From CAWAVN01 sp963825075 (GTDB lineage: Bacteria > Planctomycetota > Planctomycetia > Planctomycetales > Planctomycetaceae), in the NCBI GenBank assembly GCA_963825075.1, contig CAWGRX010000041.1, positions 186,001 through 250,000 on the forward strand: 64,000 nt of DNA, written 5' to 3'. Below are positions 1-8,907 of the stretch, one piece after another. The position numbers and the translations under genes are program-made. Below the pieces are notes generated by a model that worked only from the letters and a program-made list of their open reading frames with translations, was not told where the DNA came from and searched no databases. Numbering within the stretch: position 1 is the stretch's first letter; the number at the start of each line of letters is the position of its first letter.

Positions 1-2
1 AA

Positions 3-491
3 ACTAGGCTGGGGCAAAACCTGAAGCTCATCGCCCAACTCATCGACGCGGGCATTCCGGAACGGATTTATTACACCACTCTCGAAGGCTTCGACACGCA
101 TGCCGGCCAAAAGCCAACGCAGGCCCGGCTGTTGGGGGAACTGGCCGAGGGTTTGGCGGCGTTCCAGAAAGACGTTACGCACCAAGGCCATGCCAAGCGC
201 GTGCTGGCGATGACGTTCTCCGAGTTCGGCCGGCGGGTCAGGGAAAACGGGTCCCAAGGCACCGATCACGGCGTCGCCTCGCAAATGTTCTTGATCGGCG
301 AATGCGTCCGCCCCGGACTCGTCGGCGAGCACCCCAGCTTGGAAGACCTCACCGCCGGCGATCTAAAACATCACACCGACTTCTGCCAGGTCTATGCCAC
401 GCTGCTCGACGAGTGGCTCAAGGTGCCCTCGCAAACGGTGCTCGGCAAAGCCTATCCCCATGTGAAGCTCCTGCGGGAAAAGGGCCATTGA
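3..491 (+). CDS. DUF1501 family protein, C-terminal part (5' end outside window)
   Basis: The reading frame is open from the first bases of the window and ends at a TGA at 489-491, so only about 162 C-terminal residues are present. The motifs GFDTHAGQ, MTFSEFGRRVREN and GTDHGVA are typical of DUF1501 proteins. These are sulfatase/alkaline-phosphatase-fold proteins, usually Tat-exported, that are very abundant in planctomycetes, often beside DUF1549/DUF1800 genes. Their biochemical role is not established. A complete, more distant family member lies at 26661-28028. An internal ATG at 132 is not the true start, because conserved family sequence continues upstream of it. Confidence 0.85.
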   Translation, partial: TRLGQNLKLIAQLIDAGIPERIYYTTLEGFDTHAGQKPTQARLLGELAEGLAAFQKDVTHQGHAKRVLAMTFSEFGRRVRENGSQGTDHGVASQMFLIGECVRPGLVGEHPSLEDLTAGDLKHHTDFCQVYATLLDEWLKVPSQTVLGKAYPHVKLLREKGH

Positions 492-614
492 CGGCGAAAT
501 CGGAGTCGGCCCCAGGGCTGAATCAGCAGAATCACGCTTCAATTTCCGCAGCGACAAAGGTAGGCTGAAAGGGACGGAAAATTCCCTATTTCTATTCCTT
601 GAAATGCCGATGCC

Positions 615-1799
615 ATGCCCAATCCCGAATTGCCCGCGCCGATTGTTCCGCCGTCCCGGATTCTGATGGGGCCGGGGCCGAGCGATATTGCTCCCAGCGT
701 TCTGGCGGCCCTGTCTGCCCCCACGGTCGGGCACCTCGATCCCTATTTTTTGCGGATCATGGATGAAATGCAGAGCATGCTCCGCCGGGTGTTTTGCACC
801 AAGAACGAATTGACGCTTGCGGTCAGCGGCACCGGAAGTGCGGGCATGGAAACCTGCGTTGTCAACCTGATCGAGCGCGGCGACCGGATGCTCATCTGCA
901 AGAACGGCGTGTTCGGCGCCCGCATGGCCGATGTCGCGGACCGGGCGGGAGCGGAGGTCACGGTCATCGAACGGCCTTTCGGTGAAGTGTTTTCGGTCGA
1001 AGAGATCCAAGCCGCGATCAAACAATCCAATCCCAAAGTCGTGGGAATCGTGCATGCGGAGACTTCCACGGGTGCCTGGCAGCCTCTTGAGGAAATCTCC
1101 AAAGCCGTGCACGACGCCGGGGCGTTGTTATTGGTCGATTGCGTAACGTCGCTGGGCGGCGTGCCGGTGGAAGTCGATGCGTGGGAACTCGACGCCGTTT
1201 ACAGTGGCACGCAAAAATGCCTGAGCTGCCCGCCGGGGTTGGCTCCGGTGACGTTCAGCCCCCGCGCGGTCGAAATTATCGACAACCGCAAGACCAAAAT
1301 CGCGAGTTGGTATCTCGACATGACGATGGTACGGAACTACTGGGGCGAACAGCGGAGCTATCATCACACGGCCCCCATCAACATGAACTACGGCCTGCAC
1401 GAAGCCCTGCGGCTCGTGCTCGAAGAAGGACTGGCTGCAAGGCACGATCGGCACCGCCGGAATCATTTGGCGTTGAAAGCCGGGTTGAATGCAATCGGCA
1501 TTGAATACGCCGTCGCGGAAGGGAACTGTCTGCCGATGCTCAATGCCGTGAAAATCCCCGCGGGCGTGGATGACCTCGGCGTGCGGAAGCAACTCTTAAA
1601 CGAGTTCGGCATCGAGATCGGCGGCGGCCTGGGACCGATGAAGGGCAAGACCTGGCGGATCGGTCTGATGGGCGAAGCCAGCACGCCCCGCAACGTCTTG
1701 TTATTCCTGGCGGCCCTCGAACGCTGCCTGTCATCGCAGGGAGTGCCCTTTAAGACCGGGGCCAGCATCGCCGCCGCCAATGAATTCTATGAAGGTTAG
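615..1799 (+). CDS. Class V aminotransferase (serine/alanine-glyoxylate type)
   Basis: A 394-residue PLP enzyme of the alanine-glyoxylate / serine-pyruvate aminotransferase branch of fold-type I class V. The N-terminus has the MGPGPSDIAPSVLAA and VGHLDPYF patterns of this branch. The PLP-binding lysine is in SGTQKCLSCPPG (about residue 199), and VDCVTSLGG precedes it. The likely reaction is amino transfer from serine or alanine to glyoxylate or a related 2-oxoacid. A purine-catabolic PucG role cannot be excluded, since no purine genes are nearby to decide. The gene stands alone, with a 123-bp gap after the DUF1501 gene and a palindromic repeat just after its stop. Confidence 0.9.
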   Translation: MPNPELPAPIVPPSRILMGPGPSDIAPSVLAALSAPTVGHLDPYFLRIMDEMQSMLRRVFCTKNELTLAVSGTGSAGMETCVVNLIERGDRMLICKNGVFGARMADVADRAGAEVTVIERPFGEVFSVEEIQAAIKQSNPKVVGIVHAETSTGAWQPLEEISKAVHDAGALLLVDCVTSLGGVPVEVDAWELDAVYSGTQKCLSCPPGLAPVTFSPRAVEIIDNRKTKIASWYLDMTMVRNYWGEQRSYHHTAPINMNYGLHEALRLVLEEGLAARHDRHRRNHLALKAGLNAIGIEYAVAEGNCLPMLNAVKIPAGVDDLGVRKQLLNEFGIEIGGGLGPMKGKTWRIGLMGEASTPRNVLLFLAALERCLSSQGVPFKTGASIAAANEFYEG

Positions 1800-1811
1800 G
1801 ATCGCATTTAT

Positions 1812-1876
1812 CAGCCGCAGGGCGCTAGCCCCGGTTTATGGAGACAACCGGACGCGAGCGCGTTCCGGCTGATCAA
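1812..1876. repeat. Intergenic palindromic repeat, GCGCTAGCC family, copy A
   Basis: An imperfect inverted repeat between two genes: arms ATCAGCCG and CGGCTGAT flank a core with GGCGCTAGCCCCGGTTT on one side and AACCGGACGCGAGCGC on the other. The same core recurs at about 4820-4937, 29121-29238, 41879-41989 and 60030-60115. This copy is shorter than the others and lacks the outer ATCGTTCG arms. Confidence 0.6.
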
Positions 1877-1892
1877 CGGGTAGAATCAAATT

Positions 1893-2675
1893 ATGGCCAC
1901 CGAAGAATTGACCTATCAACCGGAATTGGAGCAAGACGCCGCCCGCGCGTGGCCGGCGGGGTTGGTGTGGATCATCGTTGCAGGGGCGGCGTGGCTGCTG
2001 TTCGAACTGAATGCCAACTCCTCGCTGGTGGCGGTGGTGGCCTGCCTCAAATTCGGCTGGTACGATTTCCGCAACGGGTTGTGGCTGTGGCGGACCGATC
2101 CCTTCCCCCGGCGCGGCCGGACGCATTTCTGGTTCTATCTGGCCTTGGCCTTCTGGAAGATCAGCCTGACCGCGGTGGCGCTGACCTTCGGCATTTTGAT
2201 CGTCACCTCCAGCCTGCGGATGGGCTTTCCGGGGGCAGAGATTCTCGGAGCGATGTTCTCACTGTGGGTCAGCTGCGGGCTCGCCACGTTCTCCACGTGG
2301 CTCGGTTGCTACCTGGCCTGGCGGCGGGGCATAAAGGTCTGGGTGGATTCCACCGTTTCCTGGTCCCGAAAACGCGACATCTGGCCGCCCGAACCGTTCG
2401 GCACCAACAAGCTGCATCCGCTGTTGTTGGGCGCGGGCGTGGTCGCCGTCACCGTCTCGCTGGTGTTGGGGATTGTTATCGGCGTGGCCTTGGCGGAGGC
2501 GAAGAAAGTCCACGGCGGGGTTCTGGTGCTGTGCGTGATGTTCGGGCTGATCTTTGTGGCCGGCGCCCTGTTGGTGTTGACGGAACATCTCGCTCGAACC
2601 ATCGGCACCTCCAGCCCCGCCAAATGCTGGACCCCGGCCGCACCCCCGCAAGATCAATTCGCCGACTGGCCCTAG
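1893..2675 (+). CDS. Hypothetical multi-pass membrane protein
   Basis: A 260-residue protein that I do not recognise. Hydrophobic stretches are visible at about residues 22-50 (LVWIIVAGAAWLLFELN), 80-105, 110-145 (a pair), 173-195 (LLLGAGVVAVTVSLVLGI) and 205-230 (VLVLCVMFGLIFVAGALLVL), suggesting five or six membrane segments. The N-terminus is acidic and probably cytoplasmic. No catalytic motif is evident. The start at 1893 follows the palindromic repeat by 16 bp and lacks a strong Shine-Dalgarno. The reverse strand also has long open frames, but the hydrophobic pattern favours this one. Confidence 0.65.
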   Translation: MATEELTYQPELEQDAARAWPAGLVWIIVAGAAWLLFELNANSSLVAVVACLKFGWYDFRNGLWLWRTDPFPRRGRTHFWFYLALAFWKISLTAVALTFGILIVTSSLRMGFPGAEILGAMFSLWVSCGLATFSTWLGCYLAWRRGIKVWVDSTVSWSRKRDIWPPEPFGTNKLHPLLLGAGVVAVTVSLVLGIVIGVALAEAKKVHGGVLVLCVMFGLIFVAGALLVLTEHLARTIGTSSPAKCWTPAAPPQDQFADWP

Positions 2676-2781
2676 AAAAACGCCCGTCGCTCCGCGCAAC
2701 TGAAAGTGGGTGGCCTTTGCACGCCCACCGACGTGCCGCCTGTTCCGCGGAATAAGCGATTGGCCTCACAATTGGCGGTTT

Positions 2782-3363
2782 TTACGGTGCGATCCGGCCT
2801 TCGTCAGCGTCCGTGCCTCGGGCTTCAAAGTCGGGCCAACCGTAATGTCCTTCGTGCTCGTCCACCCGAAGTACGCAAGTTGGAGCTAATGCAAGCTTGG
2901 CAAAAACGTTGTCTTTGCGAGCTGACAAGAGGGCATCGCGAAGGACCGCGCCGAATAATTCAGCCAACTGCGTCGTTAGCCGTTCTTCAGACTCGTCGTC
3001 GGTTTCGTCATGGGGTTGAATTGATTCTGTTACGCCCTCGACCGATATCAAGTTAACCGGGGTATTCGCCTCATCGTCGAAAAGCAATTCGTAGGCTTCC
3101 ATCCACGGTTCGACGTCGCAATCCAAAACATTCTCTTCGATGTGCAGTTGCCATTGACCATCGAAAACGGCATCCGCATCGGATCGGGTGTCAAACACCA
3201 AAGCGACCCATGCAGCCTGGTCGAATTGGAAACCGAGAGTGATTTGCTGAATCGGGTCGCCAGGCTCACCGGGACCGTCATTCGCTGAAGCATGGAATTG
3301 GAGCGCCCGCTGCGCGATTTGAGCAGTGATTGGGGCGACATATTCGCGGAGATCGAGTTTCAT
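2782..3363 (-). CDS. Hypothetical acidic protein
   Basis: A 193-residue soluble, strongly acidic protein with no signal peptide or membrane segment. It has a central EPWMEAYELLFDD segment and an acidic linker (HDETDDESEERL) before a helical AELFGAVLRDALLSAR stretch. I do not recognise the family. Size, acidity and isolation resemble orphan immunity or SUKH-neighbourhood proteins, but that is only an impression. The ATG at 3363 is the first in frame, and the next gene on the same strand ends 77 bp upstream of it. Confidence 0.6.
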   Translation of the reverse strand: MKLDLREYVAPITAQIAQRALQFHASANDGPGEPGDPIQQITLGFQFDQAAWVALVFDTRSDADAVFDGQWQLHIEENVLDCDVEPWMEAYELLFDDEANTPVNLISVEGVTESIQPHDETDDESEERLTTQLAELFGAVLRDALLSARKDNVFAKLALAPTCVLRVDEHEGHYGWPDFEARGTDADEGRIAP

Positions 3364-3440
3364 TTCTTTTCCTTTGCGTGTTCAACTTTACCCGGTCTTT
3401 TTTGCCATGTCCATCCAATCTGTTTCCATATGCTCAGCCA

Positions 3441-4235
3441 TCACGCGGACGGCTCCGGCGGAAACACGCCCATCACGCGATGCGAATAGTCGATATTCGA
3501 ACCGGTGAGGATACCGGAGTCATCGCTGAGCAGATACAAGCACAACTTGGCGACGTCGTCAGGTTTGAGGATTCGGCCGAACGGCGAGGCTTTTTCGCCA
3601 AGTTCCAGCCAATTGTCGGGGCTGCCTTGCCGTTTTTGCACGACGTGCTCGTTGGGCGTGTCGGTCCAGCCGAGGTTGATCCCGTTCACGCGGATGCGAT
3701 ATTTACGGAGTCCGTTCGCCGTGTTTTTGGTGAACGTCGCGAGCGCCCCTTTGGTGGAACTGTAGGCGGGGAGAATGTCCATCCCGCAATACGCTGCGAC
3801 CGAGAGGATGTTAACGATGGTGCCGGCGGTGTTTTCCCGCCGCATGATCCGCACCGCTTCCTGCGTGAGCAGAAATGGTGCCCGAACGTTGACGGCGAAT
3901 TGATAATCCCAAAACTCCACGGTCGCTTCGTCCAAGGTGGCTCGGTTGGTGTCGGCGGCGGCGTTTACCAAACCGTCCACGCGGCCGAAGGCTTGATCGC
4001 ACTGGGCGACGACGTTTCGGCAATCCTCGACTTCGGCCAAGTCCGCCCGCACATAGAGGCCTTTGGTTCCCAGTTCCTTGAGTCTCGCCGCGACGCTTTT
4101 GCCTTTGTCTTCCTGGCGGCCGCAAATCACGACGCCCGCCGCGCCCGCCTGGGCCGCGTGCAACGCCACCGCTTCGCCCACGCCCTGCGTGCCGCCGGTT
4201 ATGATCACCACTTTGCCGTCCAGTCTTGCCACCAT
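3441..4235 (-). CDS. SDR family NAD(P)-dependent oxidoreductase
   Basis: A 264-residue classical short-chain dehydrogenase/reductase. The Rossmann nucleotide-binding motif TGGTQGVGEAVA is at about residues 13-24. The catalytic tyrosine and lysine are in YSSTKGALATF, and the preceding serine is in NILSVAAY. A GWTDTP segment after the active site is typical of the family. The substrate is unknown. I start at the ATG at 4235 because AAAGGTGG lies just upstream and the TGG motif falls at the normal distance. A longer in-frame ORF runs back to 4436 but only shadows the DinB gene. It is probably co-transcribed with DinB, 49 bp apart. Confidence 0.88.
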   Translation of the reverse strand: MVARLDGKVVIITGGTQGVGEAVALHAAQAGAAGVVICGRQEDKGKSVAARLKELGTKGLYVRADLAEVEDCRNVVAQCDQAFGRVDGLVNAAADTNRATLDEATVEFWDYQFAVNVRAPFLLTQEAVRIMRRENTAGTIVNILSVAAYCGMDILPAYSSTKGALATFTKNTANGLRKYRIRVNGINLGWTDTPNEHVVQKRQGSPDNWLELGEKASPFGRILKPDDVAKLCLYLLSDDSGILTGSNIDYSHRVMGVFPPEPSA

Positions 4236-4284
4236 GTCGAATGCCACCTTTCGATCTTGGGTTTGTCCGTCAAGAAATGCCTCG

Positions 4285-4776
4285 TCAAAACAGGGGCGGT
4301 TTGCCGAGCTTTCTGCGGATGACGGCCCATTGCCCGGCGTGCATTGTCCAGTGCGCGGGCAGCATCGTGAAGAGATGCGCCACCGTGGGGCCGAACATCT
4401 GATATTTTTCGGGCATCGGCTGTTCCAAATCCGCATCGCTGAGACTTTCGAGAACCTGAGCCGCCGCGGCGTTTTGCTCTTCCGCCAGGCGAATCAGGTC
4501 CGCCTTGGAATCGAACGCGGCCGGGTCGTCGCTGCTGGCGGTCTCTTTGGCGTACCGTTCGGCAAAGCCCTCCGGCAGCGCGGGCATCTTGCCGGGACAC
4601 ACCGTCTCCACCAATCCGCGTTCCGAGGCAATCACGTGTCCCAACTGCCATTTGATGTGGTTGGCTCCCTCGACCGGGCGGACGAGCATCTCCTCATCGG
4701 TCAAATCTTCGATGTAGGCCTTCCACAAAAAATCCGGCACCACGGAAGCCGCCTTGATCGCCTCTTTAGCATTCAT
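4285..4776 (-). CDS. DinB family protein
   Basis: A 163-residue protein of the DinB/YfiT-like four-helix-bundle superfamily, whose members are metal-dependent and include thiol-dependent transferases. The histidines expected to bind metal are His47 in QLGHVIASE and those in HWTMHAGQW near the C-terminus. The function is not predictable beyond this. The start at 4776 is supported by an AGGAGA site at good spacing; the longer ORF to 5058 would read through a palindromic repeat. It precedes the SDR gene on the same strand and is probably in one operon with it. Confidence 0.8.
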   Translation of the reverse strand: MNAKEAIKAASVVPDFLWKAYIEDLTDEEMLVRPVEGANHIKWQLGHVIASERGLVETVCPGKMPALPEGFAERYAKETASSDDPAAFDSKADLIRLAEEQNAAAAQVLESLSDADLEQPMPEKYQMFGPTVAHLFTMLPAHWTMHAGQWAVIRRKLGKPPLF

Positions 4777-4819
4777 CGCTCGTCTCCTGTTCAAGGGAAA
4801 AATGAAAGTGGAAATTATC

Positions 4820-4937
4820 ATCGTTCGATAAATAACTGAGCGGAATGGCGCTAGCCACCGGTTCTTCGGACGGGAACAACCGGCGGCTAGCGCCTTGCCG
4901 CTCACTTTTGCGGGCCAGCTATTTCTCGAACGATCGT
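4820..4937. repeat. Intergenic palindromic repeat, GCGCTAGCC family, copy B
   Basis: The fullest copy of the family. Outer arms are ATCGTTCGATAAATAACTG on the left and AGCTATTTCTCGAACGAT on the right. Inside them GAGCGG pairs with CCGCTC, and the core reads GGCGCTAGCCACCGGTT, a short loop, then AACCGGCGGCTAGCGCC. It lies just upstream of the DinB gene start and downstream of the SGNH gene end. The structure suggests a non-coding MITE- or REP-like element. Confidence 0.7.
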
Positions 4938-5054
4938 TAACAGCACGCGAAACAATGCAAGTCGGGATTTCCCGTGGGAATTGTTTGCGATCCCCGCTCG
5001 TCCCGCAAGGGAACCGGCCAGATGCTTTTTTAGAATCGCCAAATCGGGCCGCGC

Positions 5055-6143
5055 TCAATGCCGGCTTTCCGCAGCGAACACATCGTTCAGCAGGGATTTT
5101 TCGATCGCATCGGCCGCCAGCTTGTGGGCCAGTTCGTTGGGATGAGCATCGTAGGGATTGACTTTCAATCCCTCAACCGCGTGCGGTTCCAAAACGGGTT
5201 CCATATCGAGCACCGGAATCCCCTCGGCCTTGCAGAAGCGGACCAGCTTGGCATGAGCCGATTTGAACGGATAACCCGGCCCCAAATCGTGCAGGAAGGG
5301 AAACAGCACCATCCGAAAGCTGGCGCTCTGGGATCGGCAGTCTTCGTGCAGTTGCCTGAGTTTGTTCGCCAGATGCTCCCAAGGCTCGGAGTTATAGGAA
5401 TCGACGAGGTGCGAAAAATAACCGCCGGCCCGCGGCCCCGTCGCTTCCATGACGCGGAAATACATCCAGTTGAAAAAGTAAGTCTCCCGGAACAGCCAGA
5501 ACGGAGGCTGCTTTTGCTGAAGTCGTTTGATCGCTTCCTGCGTCCGCGGGTCAAAGCCTTCGATGTCGTTCATCATGTAAACGTAAACGACCATGTCGAT
5601 CTGATTGCCTTCCAAAAGCGCGCCCCGCACCAGCGATTCCACCAAACTCGCCTCGTACCCCAACTGGCCCATGTTCGCGACGACATACTTCCCCGGATGC
5701 ACTTTCGCCAACCGCCCGCCGATGAGGTCGGTAAACCTTGCCGACATGTCCGCGACGCCGTGTCCCGCCGTAAAGCTGTCGCCGAAAAAGCAGATTCGCT
5801 TGACGCCTGCGGGCAGCCGCTTCGGAAAATCCTGGGCATCGCGGAAGCCGATGTTATTTTGAGCCTTGTCGATATGCCGGACAATCCACCGCTTGGAGAC
5901 GTTGCTGGCGTTCATGGCATCGGTGTGATCGACGAACAAGGCAAAGAATAATTCGCAGCCTGTGAGAAACGCCAAAACCATCCAGCACGAGAGAGCCGCG
6001 TTCCACCGGCGGAGCCTGCGCAAATCACCCCGCCGCTTGGCGTTTCGCCGCTTGAGGAGAAACGTCGGCAACAACACCGACAGACAGACCAACCAAACCG
6101 CCAACCCGACCAGATATTCCCACGGGGAATCGAAAATCAGCAT
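5055..6143 (-). CDS. Membrane-anchored SGNH/GDSL hydrolase family protein
   Basis: A 362-residue protein with two N-terminal hydrophobic segments (about residues 8-28 and 48-70, LSCWMVLAFLTGCELFFALF) followed by an extracytoplasmic SGNH hydrolase-like domain. The nucleophile block is CFFGDSFTAGHGV (about residue 118). Block II glycine is in NMGQLGYEAS, block III asparagine in YMMNDIEGFDP, and the catalytic Asp/His pair in YDAHPNELAHKLAADAI near the C-terminus. The family includes esterases and O-acetyl transferases or esterases of polysaccharides; the substrate here is unknown. It stands alone on its strand. Confidence 0.82.
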   Translation of the reverse strand: MLIFDSPWEYLVGLAVWLVCLSVLLPTFLLKRRNAKRRGDLRRLRRWNAALSCWMVLAFLTGCELFFALFVDHTDAMNASNVSKRWIVRHIDKAQNNIGFRDAQDFPKRLPAGVKRICFFGDSFTAGHGVADMSARFTDLIGGRLAKVHPGKYVVANMGQLGYEASLVESLVRGALLEGNQIDMVVYVYMMNDIEGFDPRTQEAIKRLQQKQPPFWLFRETYFFNWMYFRVMEATGPRAGGYFSHLVDSYNSEPWEHLANKLRQLHEDCRSQSASFRMVLFPFLHDLGPGYPFKSAHAKLVRFCKAEGIPVLDMEPVLEPHAVEGLKVNPYDAHPNELAHKLAADAIEKSLLNDVFAAESRH

Positions 6144-6240
6144 CCCACAACCTCAGCCACAACACCCGCCAACCGACTTTTTTTCTTCTACCCCTATTGT
6201 CCCGTTCCACCTCATTCCGGCAAGGGCAGCCGAGGGAATC

Positions 6241-6286
6241 GCTATCCTCCATCCTCCATCCTCCAACTTCTATCCTCCATCCTCAG
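6241..6286. repeat. ATCCTCC direct-repeat tract
   Basis: The heptamer-like unit ATCCTCC is repeated about six times with small variation in the gap upstream of ffh. A related tract forms a hairpin at 7940-8010 and a weak one lies at about 8985-9010, so this is a dispersed intergenic sequence family rather than a single microsatellite. No coding role. Confidence 0.55.
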
Positions 6287-6394
6287 TCACTTTTCGAAAA
6301 TGCTCTCATGGGCCCGTCTTGCCCGCTTAGCACGAAAGGCGATAAGATAAGGCCGGGTGCTCCGGTTATCGCCCTTGTCAAAAAGTATTGAAAC

Positions 6395-7909
6395 ATGTTT
6401 GAAGGAATCAGCAAAAATCTGAAAGGGGCGTTGTCTTTCCTCGATCGCGGAAAGATGACCGAGGCCAACATCCGCGAGGGGATGAAGCAGGTCCGCCAGG
6501 CCCTCTTGGAAGCCGACGTGAACTACGACGTCGCCCAGGAGTTTATGGACCGGGTGACGGAACAAGCCGTCGGCGAGCGGGTGCTCAAATCGCTCCGGCC
6601 CAGCCAGTACGTCGTCAAGATCGTCTATGACGAACTCGTGCGGCTGATGGGCGGCGACCCCGACGAGCAGGAATACGTCCCCAAAAGCGTCGCCAGCACG
6701 CTGGGCGTCAAACGCGACGGCGTCACCGTCATCATGATGTGCGGGCTGCAAGGCTCCGGGAAAACCACGACCTGCGGCAAGCTCGCCAAGATGCTTCTGG
6801 ACAACGGCTCCAAGTCCATGCTCGTCGCGGCGGACCTTCAGCGGCCCGCGGCCATCGAGCAGCTCAAAATCGTCGGCGAGCAAGTCGGCGTGCCGGTTTA
6901 CACCGAAGACCCGCAAAAAAGCTCCCCGGTGCAGGTCTGCCGGAACGGCCTCAAAGCCGCCAAGTCCGCGGGCGACGTGCGAGTGCTGATTCTCGACACC
7001 GCCGGCCGATTGCACGTCGATAACGCCCTGATGAAAGAATTGGAGCAGATCGACAAGCACTGCGACCCGGACCAGGCGCTCCTCGTCTGCGACGCGATGA
7101 CCGGACAGGACGCCGTCAATAGCGCCCGCGCGTTTAACGATTCGCTCGTGCTCGACGGCGTGATCCTCACCAAGCTCGACGGCGACACTCGCGGCGGGGC
7201 GGCGCTGTCGGTCAAGGAAGTCACCGGCGTGCCCATCAAGTTCGTCGGCGTGGGCGAGCAGCTCGACAAGCTGCAGCATTTTTACCCCGACCGCATGGCC
7301 AGCCGCATTCTCGAAATGGGCGACATGCTCAGCCTGATCGAGGATTTGCAGTCCAAGGTCGATCAGGACGAAATGATGAAGGCCCAGGAGGCCCTCGAGA
7401 AAGGAAAATTCACCCTCGAGGACTTCCAGAAGCAGATGCGGCAGATCAAGAAGCTCGGCTCAATGGGCGAGATCATGAAGATGATCCCCGGCCTGGGCGG
7501 AATGGCCGACCAACTTGCCGGCATGAATCCCGATCAGGATCTCAAGCGGATCGACGGCATCATCAATTCGATGACGCTCCAGGAACGCAAGAACCCCGAC
7601 ATCATCGACCGCAGCCGACGCCAGCGGATCGCCATAGGCAGCGGCACCGATCCCGCGGATGTCAATAAGCTCCTCAAAGACTTCAAGGGCATGTCGGGCA
7701 TGATGCAAAGGATGGCCGGCCTGGGCCTCCGCGACCGCATGCGAGCCATGAAGGAAATGGCCGACGGCGGAATGCTCGATCCCGGCGCTCAAATCCGGCA
7801 GAAAAAAGAACGCAGCAAACGCGGCCCGAAGGACATCCAAATGGCCAAGCAGAAAAAAAAGGACAAACGCAAAGAAGCGAAAAAACAGCGCAAAAAAAAC
7901 CGCCGGTAG
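6395..7909 (+). CDS. ffh: Signal recognition particle protein Ffh
   Basis: A 504-residue SRP54-type GTPase. With 4.5S RNA it binds signal sequences of nascent membrane proteins and delivers ribosomes to FtsY at the membrane. The N domain is followed by the G domain with P-loop GLQGSGKTTT (about residue 117), DTAGR (about 202) and TKLDGDTRGG (about 259). The methionine-rich M domain includes GMSGMMQRMAG. It is longer than the usual 450 or so residues because of a Lys/Arg-rich tail ending KKQRKKNRR. The start ATG at 6395 gives the standard MFEGISKNL opening. No other SRP component is visible nearby. Confidence 0.97.
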   Translation: MFEGISKNLKGALSFLDRGKMTEANIREGMKQVRQALLEADVNYDVAQEFMDRVTEQAVGERVLKSLRPSQYVVKIVYDELVRLMGGDPDEQEYVPKSVASTLGVKRDGVTVIMMCGLQGSGKTTTCGKLAKMLLDNGSKSMLVAADLQRPAAIEQLKIVGEQVGVPVYTEDPQKSSPVQVCRNGLKAAKSAGDVRVLILDTAGRLHVDNALMKELEQIDKHCDPDQALLVCDAMTGQDAVNSARAFNDSLVLDGVILTKLDGDTRGGAALSVKEVTGVPIKFVGVGEQLDKLQHFYPDRMASRILEMGDMLSLIEDLQSKVDQDEMMKAQEALEKGKFTLEDFQKQMRQIKKLGSMGEIMKMIPGLGGMADQLAGMNPDQDLKRIDGIINSMTLQERKNPDIIDRSRRQRIAIGSGTDPADVNKLLKDFKGMSGMMQRMAGLGLRDRMRAMKEMADGGMLDPGAQIRQKKERSKRGPKDIQMAKQKKKDKRKEAKKQRKKNRR

Positions 7910-7939
7910 CGTCGTTCAGGATCTCTCCGCAATTCGATT

Positions 7940-8010
7940 GAGGATAGAAGTTAGAAGTTGGAGGATAGCGGGAGTAAAAATCCATCCTCTATCTTCCCAC
8001 CTCTATCCTC
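7940..8010. repeat. Inverted copy pair of the ATCCTC tract
   Basis: GAGGATAGAAGTTAGAAG and GGAGGATAG on the left face ATCCTCTATCTTCCC and CTCTATCCTC on the right, about 15 bp apart, giving a long imperfect hairpin just downstream of ffh. It may work as a transcript end, but there is no T-run, so that is inference. It is related in sequence to 6241-6286. Confidence 0.5.
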
Positions 8011-8046
8011 ATTTCCATCCATCGTTTGCTTTCAATATCGCGGTCA

Positions 8047-8907
8047 ATGACCAATCTTTATCGACTTACTATGCACGATGAGCCGGATTATGCCCAGGAT
8101 ACCGAGTTCCGAAAGCTCGTGGTGCGTCAAAGTGATGTGGACCTGATCCGGGTCGCCTTGGAGCTCGCGCGGGATGCTTATCCCCATCTGGATTTGAACG
8201 AGCCGCGGGAATGGATCATCGAGCGGGCCGGGGAACTCAAGCCGGGCTTGGCCGTGCGGGATGAATTGGAAACGCTCCAAGCTCTGGCGGAATGTCTTTC
8301 GGACGGGCATGGACTTTCAGGCAACCCGGAGGCTTACGAAAATCCCGATTCCAGCTACTTGCAGAAAGTGATCGAATCTGGGCGGGGAATCCCGATAAGC
8401 CTCTCGGTGCTCTACATGGCGGTGGCCGAGCGGTTGGAATTGCCGCTGTGGGGAGTCTCGGCTCCGATGCACTTTCTGGCCCGCATGGAATCTGGCCAGG
8501 GGCCGTTGTTTGTGGATGCCTACTCGGGCGGCCGCGTGCTCACGCTGCCGGAGTGTCTGGATTGGCTCAGCGGCCTCACAAACTTTTCCGAAGCCCAACT
8601 TCTGGCGGCGCTCGAACCCGTCGGCCCGCGGGCGATCATTATCCGCATGCTGAACAACCTCAAAGTCGTTTACGCCAAACGGGAAGACTGGCCGGCCGCG
8701 TGGAAAGTCCAGCATCGCCTCAGCACCTTGCAGCCCGCGTCCTACCACGAACGCCGGGACTTGGGCATCATCTCGCTCCACGCCGGCCGATTGAGCCATG
8801 CGGTGGATGTGCTCGCCGCCTGTCTTTCCAAGTGCCCCGATGGGGAACGCGAAATCCTCGAAGGCCACCTCAAACAAGCCCGCCGGCAGTTGTCGGAGTG
8901 GAACTGA
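8047..8907 (+). CDS. SirB1 family protein (transglutaminase-like with TPR-like tail)
   Basis: About 286 residues. The central region has the SirB1/transglutaminase-like pattern: RGIPISLSVLYMAVAERL, then LPLWGVSAPMHFLAR, with the conserved histidine, then FVDAYSGGRVL. The C-terminus (NLKVVYAKREDWPAAW to the end) is helical and resembles tetratricopeptide repeats. The family is widespread in bacteria but its biochemical role is not settled. The start is uncertain: an in-frame TTG at 8026, ATG at 8047 and ATG at 8071 all lack a strong Shine-Dalgarno. I chose 8047. Confidence 0.82.
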   Translation: MTNLYRLTMHDEPDYAQDTEFRKLVVRQSDVDLIRVALELARDAYPHLDLNEPREWIIERAGELKPGLAVRDELETLQALAECLSDGHGLSGNPEAYENPDSSYLQKVIESGRGIPISLSVLYMAVAERLELPLWGVSAPMHFLARMESGQGPLFVDAYSGGRVLTLPECLDWLSGLTNFSEAQLLAALEPVGPRAIIIRMLNNLKVVYAKREDWPAAWKVQHRLSTLQPASYHERRDLGIISLHAGRLSHAVDVLAACLSKCPDGEREILEGHLKQARRQLSEWN

